Source: Gammaproteobacteria bacterium (GTDB lineage: Bacteria > Pseudomonadota > Gammaproteobacteria > GCA-001735895). From it: 7,342 nt of DNA. A model generated the notes under the pieces. That model saw nothing but the letters and a program-made list of their open reading frames with translations, searched no databases and was not told the origin of the DNA. This document shows positions 6,120 through 7,342 of the stretch, piece after piece. The DNA is taken from positions 1 through 7,342 of the forward strand of contig JAPUFZ010000170.1 in NCBI GenBank assembly GCA_027293245.1, written 5' to 3'. Every line of letters begins with the position of its first letter. The first letter of the stretch is position 1. The translations under genes and the position numbers were made by a program.

Positions 6120-7071
6120 TGATCCAGGCCATCCAGGTTGATTCATTCTCAGACATCCACCTGGCGACTGTTGCATCGACCGACTTGCCCTCGAGGTCGA
6201 CCTCGACGATCATTTGGCTCATGGCTTCATTATCGATATGAAAATTGCGTACCGCCTTATAAGCACCTGGCCATTTTTTCTCGCCATCCTTCCAACCTAC
6301 TTTTTTTATCCAGCCAAATGGTTTGCCGCAGTCATAGGCCATAGTTTTGTTCATGCCCCAGCTCGGATCTTCATAGCATGCATCGGTGTACTCGGGAAAT
6401 TCAACCCACTCACCGTCGTATTTTGCAACAGCCCAATGGGGTGCATAAATCCATAACAGTACTGGCGCTTCACGTTGAATCGCAGACTCTAACTCCGCGA
6501 ACAGGGCCGCATCGGTACCTGCATGGACCACTTCATAATCCAGTCCCAAAGCCTCGACACGTTCGTCGTCGAACCCTGCCCAGGTCACCGGTCCACCCAG
6601 ATAGCGTCCCTTCGGTGAGGTTTCTGCTGTAGCAAAAGCCTCGGCGCATTTGTTCAATGCCTTCCAGTCAGGCAACCCGGGGCAACGCTCCTTCATATAC
6701 ATCGGGTACCACCACTCTTCCTTGGCATCCATCCCGGTTTCACCCAGGTCTACGGTTTTTCCCGTCGCCAACGATGCATCCATCGCCTGCTTACCCGTGG
6801 TTTCCCACATTTCCATGGCGATATGCAGATCACCCGACTCCAGTCCAGCAAACTGGGCAATGTAGTCAGCCTGAACATATTGAATGTTGTAGCCAGCTTT
6901 TTTCAGGACTTCACCCATGATGTTGGTAGTCAGATATTGACCGGTCCAGTCATGCAAGGTCAATTTTATTGGGTCCGTAGACTCCACCGCGGCGGTCGCC
7001 GGCATCGTCAGGGACACGAGCACAGCAATAATTAGTGTTTTGATTCGCACGCTATATTTATTCTTGTTCAT
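6115..7071 (-). CDS. Periplasmic substrate-binding protein of a glycine betaine-type ABC importer (OpuAC/ProX-like)
   Basis: A protein of 318 aa that would capture the substrate in the periplasm and deliver it to the double permease. It has a Sec signal peptide: basic start (Lys3, Lys5, Arg10, Lys11), hydrophobic core 12-24, and likely cleavage near the AxA at 25-27 (PATA|A or one residue later). There is no lipobox cysteine. The mature part fits the OpuAC fold: LTLHDWTGQYL (37-47) opens the first lobe, GDLHIAMEMWE (80-90) follows, and GPVTWAGFD (160-168) and VLLWIYAPHWA (204-214) continue it. It is rich in Trp (16 residues); Trp42, Trp89, Trp164 and Trp207 are candidates for the aromatic cage that holds quaternary amines in this family. 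Cys130, 142, 232 and 248 could form two disulfides. ATG 7071 follows a strong GAGGAG. First gene of the operon. Ligand (betaine, dimethylglycine, choline or similar) cannot be decided. Confidence 0.93.
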   Translation of the reverse strand: MNKNKYSVRIKTLIIAVLVSLTMPATAAVESTDPIKLTLHDWTGQYLTTNIMGEVLKKAGYNIQYVQADYIAQFAGLESGDLHIAMEMWETTGKQAMDASLATGKTVDLGETGMDAKEEWWYPMYMKERCPGLPDWKALNKCAEAFATAETSPKGRYLGGPVTWAGFDDERVEALGLDYEVVHAGTDAALFAELESAIQREAPVLLWIYAPHWAVAKYDGEWVEFPEYTDACYEDPSWGMNKTMAYDCGKPFGWIKKVGWKDGEKKWPGAYKAVRNFHIDNEAMSQMIVEVDLEGKSVDATVARWMSENESTWMAWIK

Positions 7072-7076
7072 CTCTT

Positions 7077-7082
7077 CTCCTC
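7077..7082 (-). promoter_or_regulatory. Ribosome binding site of the binding-protein gene
   Basis: GAGGAG on the minus strand with 5 nt (AAGAG) before ATG 7071. A near-ideal Shine-Dalgarno, consistent with high expression of the periplasmic component, and it fixes the start. Confidence 0.8.
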
Positions 7083-7098
7083 GTGGTTTGGTTAACAG

Positions 7099-7145
7099 CG
7101 TACTGGCTAAATTTTAATAACAGTACGACCCAGTCGTTTTCGCAA
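7099..7145 (-). promoter_or_regulatory. Candidate operon promoter overlapped by an inverted repeat
   Basis: On the minus strand TTGCGA (7145-7140) and TGTTAT (7122-7117) stand 17 nt apart; each matches 4 of 6 sigma70 consensus bases. A perfect 7-bp inverted repeat, CGTACTG (7099-7105) and CAGTACG (7121-7127) with a 15-nt AT-rich spacer, covers the -10 box and the expected start of transcription. That position would suit a repressor, but the repeat could also be a leader hairpin. An alternative promoter further up is TTGATA (7202-7197) with TTTATT (7180-7175), 16 nt apart. I cannot choose between them from sequence alone. Confidence 0.3.
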
Positions 7146-7174
7146 ATTTTCCACATAAAGTCAACAATATTTGC
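7142..7174. repeat. Inverted repeat GCAAAT / ATTTGC in the promoter region
   Basis: GCAAAT (7142-7147) and ATTTGC (7169-7174) are perfect inverted arms 21 nt apart, upstream of the binding-protein gene, with a TTGACT word between them on the minus strand. It could be a second regulator site in the divergent control region. Six-base arms in AT-rich DNA can arise by chance. Confidence 0.25.
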
Positions 7175-7212
7175 AATAAATCCCACAGTTATTTACTATC
7201 AAGGTAATTTGT

Positions 7213-7342
7213 ATGTTGTTTTATGTGGTTTTTGCTTTTGTAGCGATGGTATTACATCCGTTAGCTACTAGCACTAGTTTGTATGGCACCACCGGCATTA
7301 AATTTTACGGAACCAGTTTATGCGCCTACACAAAAGACAAAA
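7213..7342 (+). CDS. Unidentified divergent open frame with hydrophobic N-terminus (runs off right edge)
   Basis: An ATG at 7213 opens a frame that stays open for 43 codons to the window edge. An AAGG 8 nt upstream (7201-7204) could serve as ribosome binding site, and an in-frame stop at 7177-7179 limits the start to this ATG or Met12. The product begins MLFYVVFAFVAMVLHPLATS, a hydrophobic stretch that could be a signal peptide or anchor although it lacks the usual basic residue. It continues SLYGTTGIKFYGTSLCAYTK. I do not recognise the family firmly. The motif YG...KFYG..LC.Y faintly recalls the start of some gammaproteobacterial secreted cell-wall (L,D-transpeptidase-type) proteins, which is a weak guess. 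It is divergent from the operon with a 141-nt shared control region. Too short here for certainty. Confidence 0.4.
   Translation, partial: MLFYVVFAFVAMVLHPLATSTSLYGTTGIKFYGTSLCAYTKDK

Noticed and set aside
7171..7199. Plus-strand promoter TTGCAA-17-TACTAT for the right-edge frame
   Set aside because: Each box matches 4 of 6 consensus bases, but it would start the transcript after the proposed ribosome binding site, only a few nt before the ATG.
7083..7271. 62-codon plus-strand frame across the operon promoter region
   Set aside because: It overlaps the ribosome binding site and promoter region of the operon, has no ribosome binding site of its own and conflicts with the better-supported frame starting at 7213.

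Overview
The window looks like a piece of a marine or environmental proteobacterial chromosome, most likely gammaproteobacterial. Coding DNA is of moderate GC and the short intergenic gaps are AT-rich. The binding protein has a Sec signal peptide and no lipobox, as expected for a Gram-negative periplasm. Three of the four operon proteins resemble families common in marine Proteobacteria. This placement is inference, because there is no rRNA or marker gene here.

Almost the whole window is one minus-strand operon, read right to left from about 7.1 kb to 0.45 kb. In transcription order it holds a periplasmic substrate-binding protein (OpuAC/ProX type), a ProV-type ATPase, an unusually long permease made of two ProW-like permeases fused end to end, and an FAD-dependent dimethylglycine/sarcosine dehydrogenase-type enzyme with a folate-binding GcvT half. 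ATPase and permease overlap by 4 nt (ATGA), and the dehydrogenase starts within about 12 nt of the permease stop. A 119-nt gap with two hairpins separates the binding protein from the ATPase.

The likely joint job is to import glycine betaine or another methylated glycine and to strip methyl groups from it inside the cell, passing them to tetrahydrofolate. The operon therefore looks catabolic (carbon, nitrogen, one-carbon units) rather than purely osmoprotective. The exact substrate cannot be read from the sequence.

At the left edge is the N-terminal 66 codons of a ChrR-like cupin gene (minus strand, cut by the window end). Between it and the dehydrogenase lie 254 nt holding a 9-bp-arm palindrome and a 123-bp element with imperfect 28-bp terminal inverted repeats. 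At the right edge, beyond the operon's promoter region, a divergent plus-strand reading frame with a hydrophobic N-terminus runs off the window. It is unidentified.

I see no CRISPR array, tRNA, rRNA, integrase or transposase. The most notable points are the double permease, the transporter-plus-demethylase operon, the intercistronic hairpins and the small TIR element.
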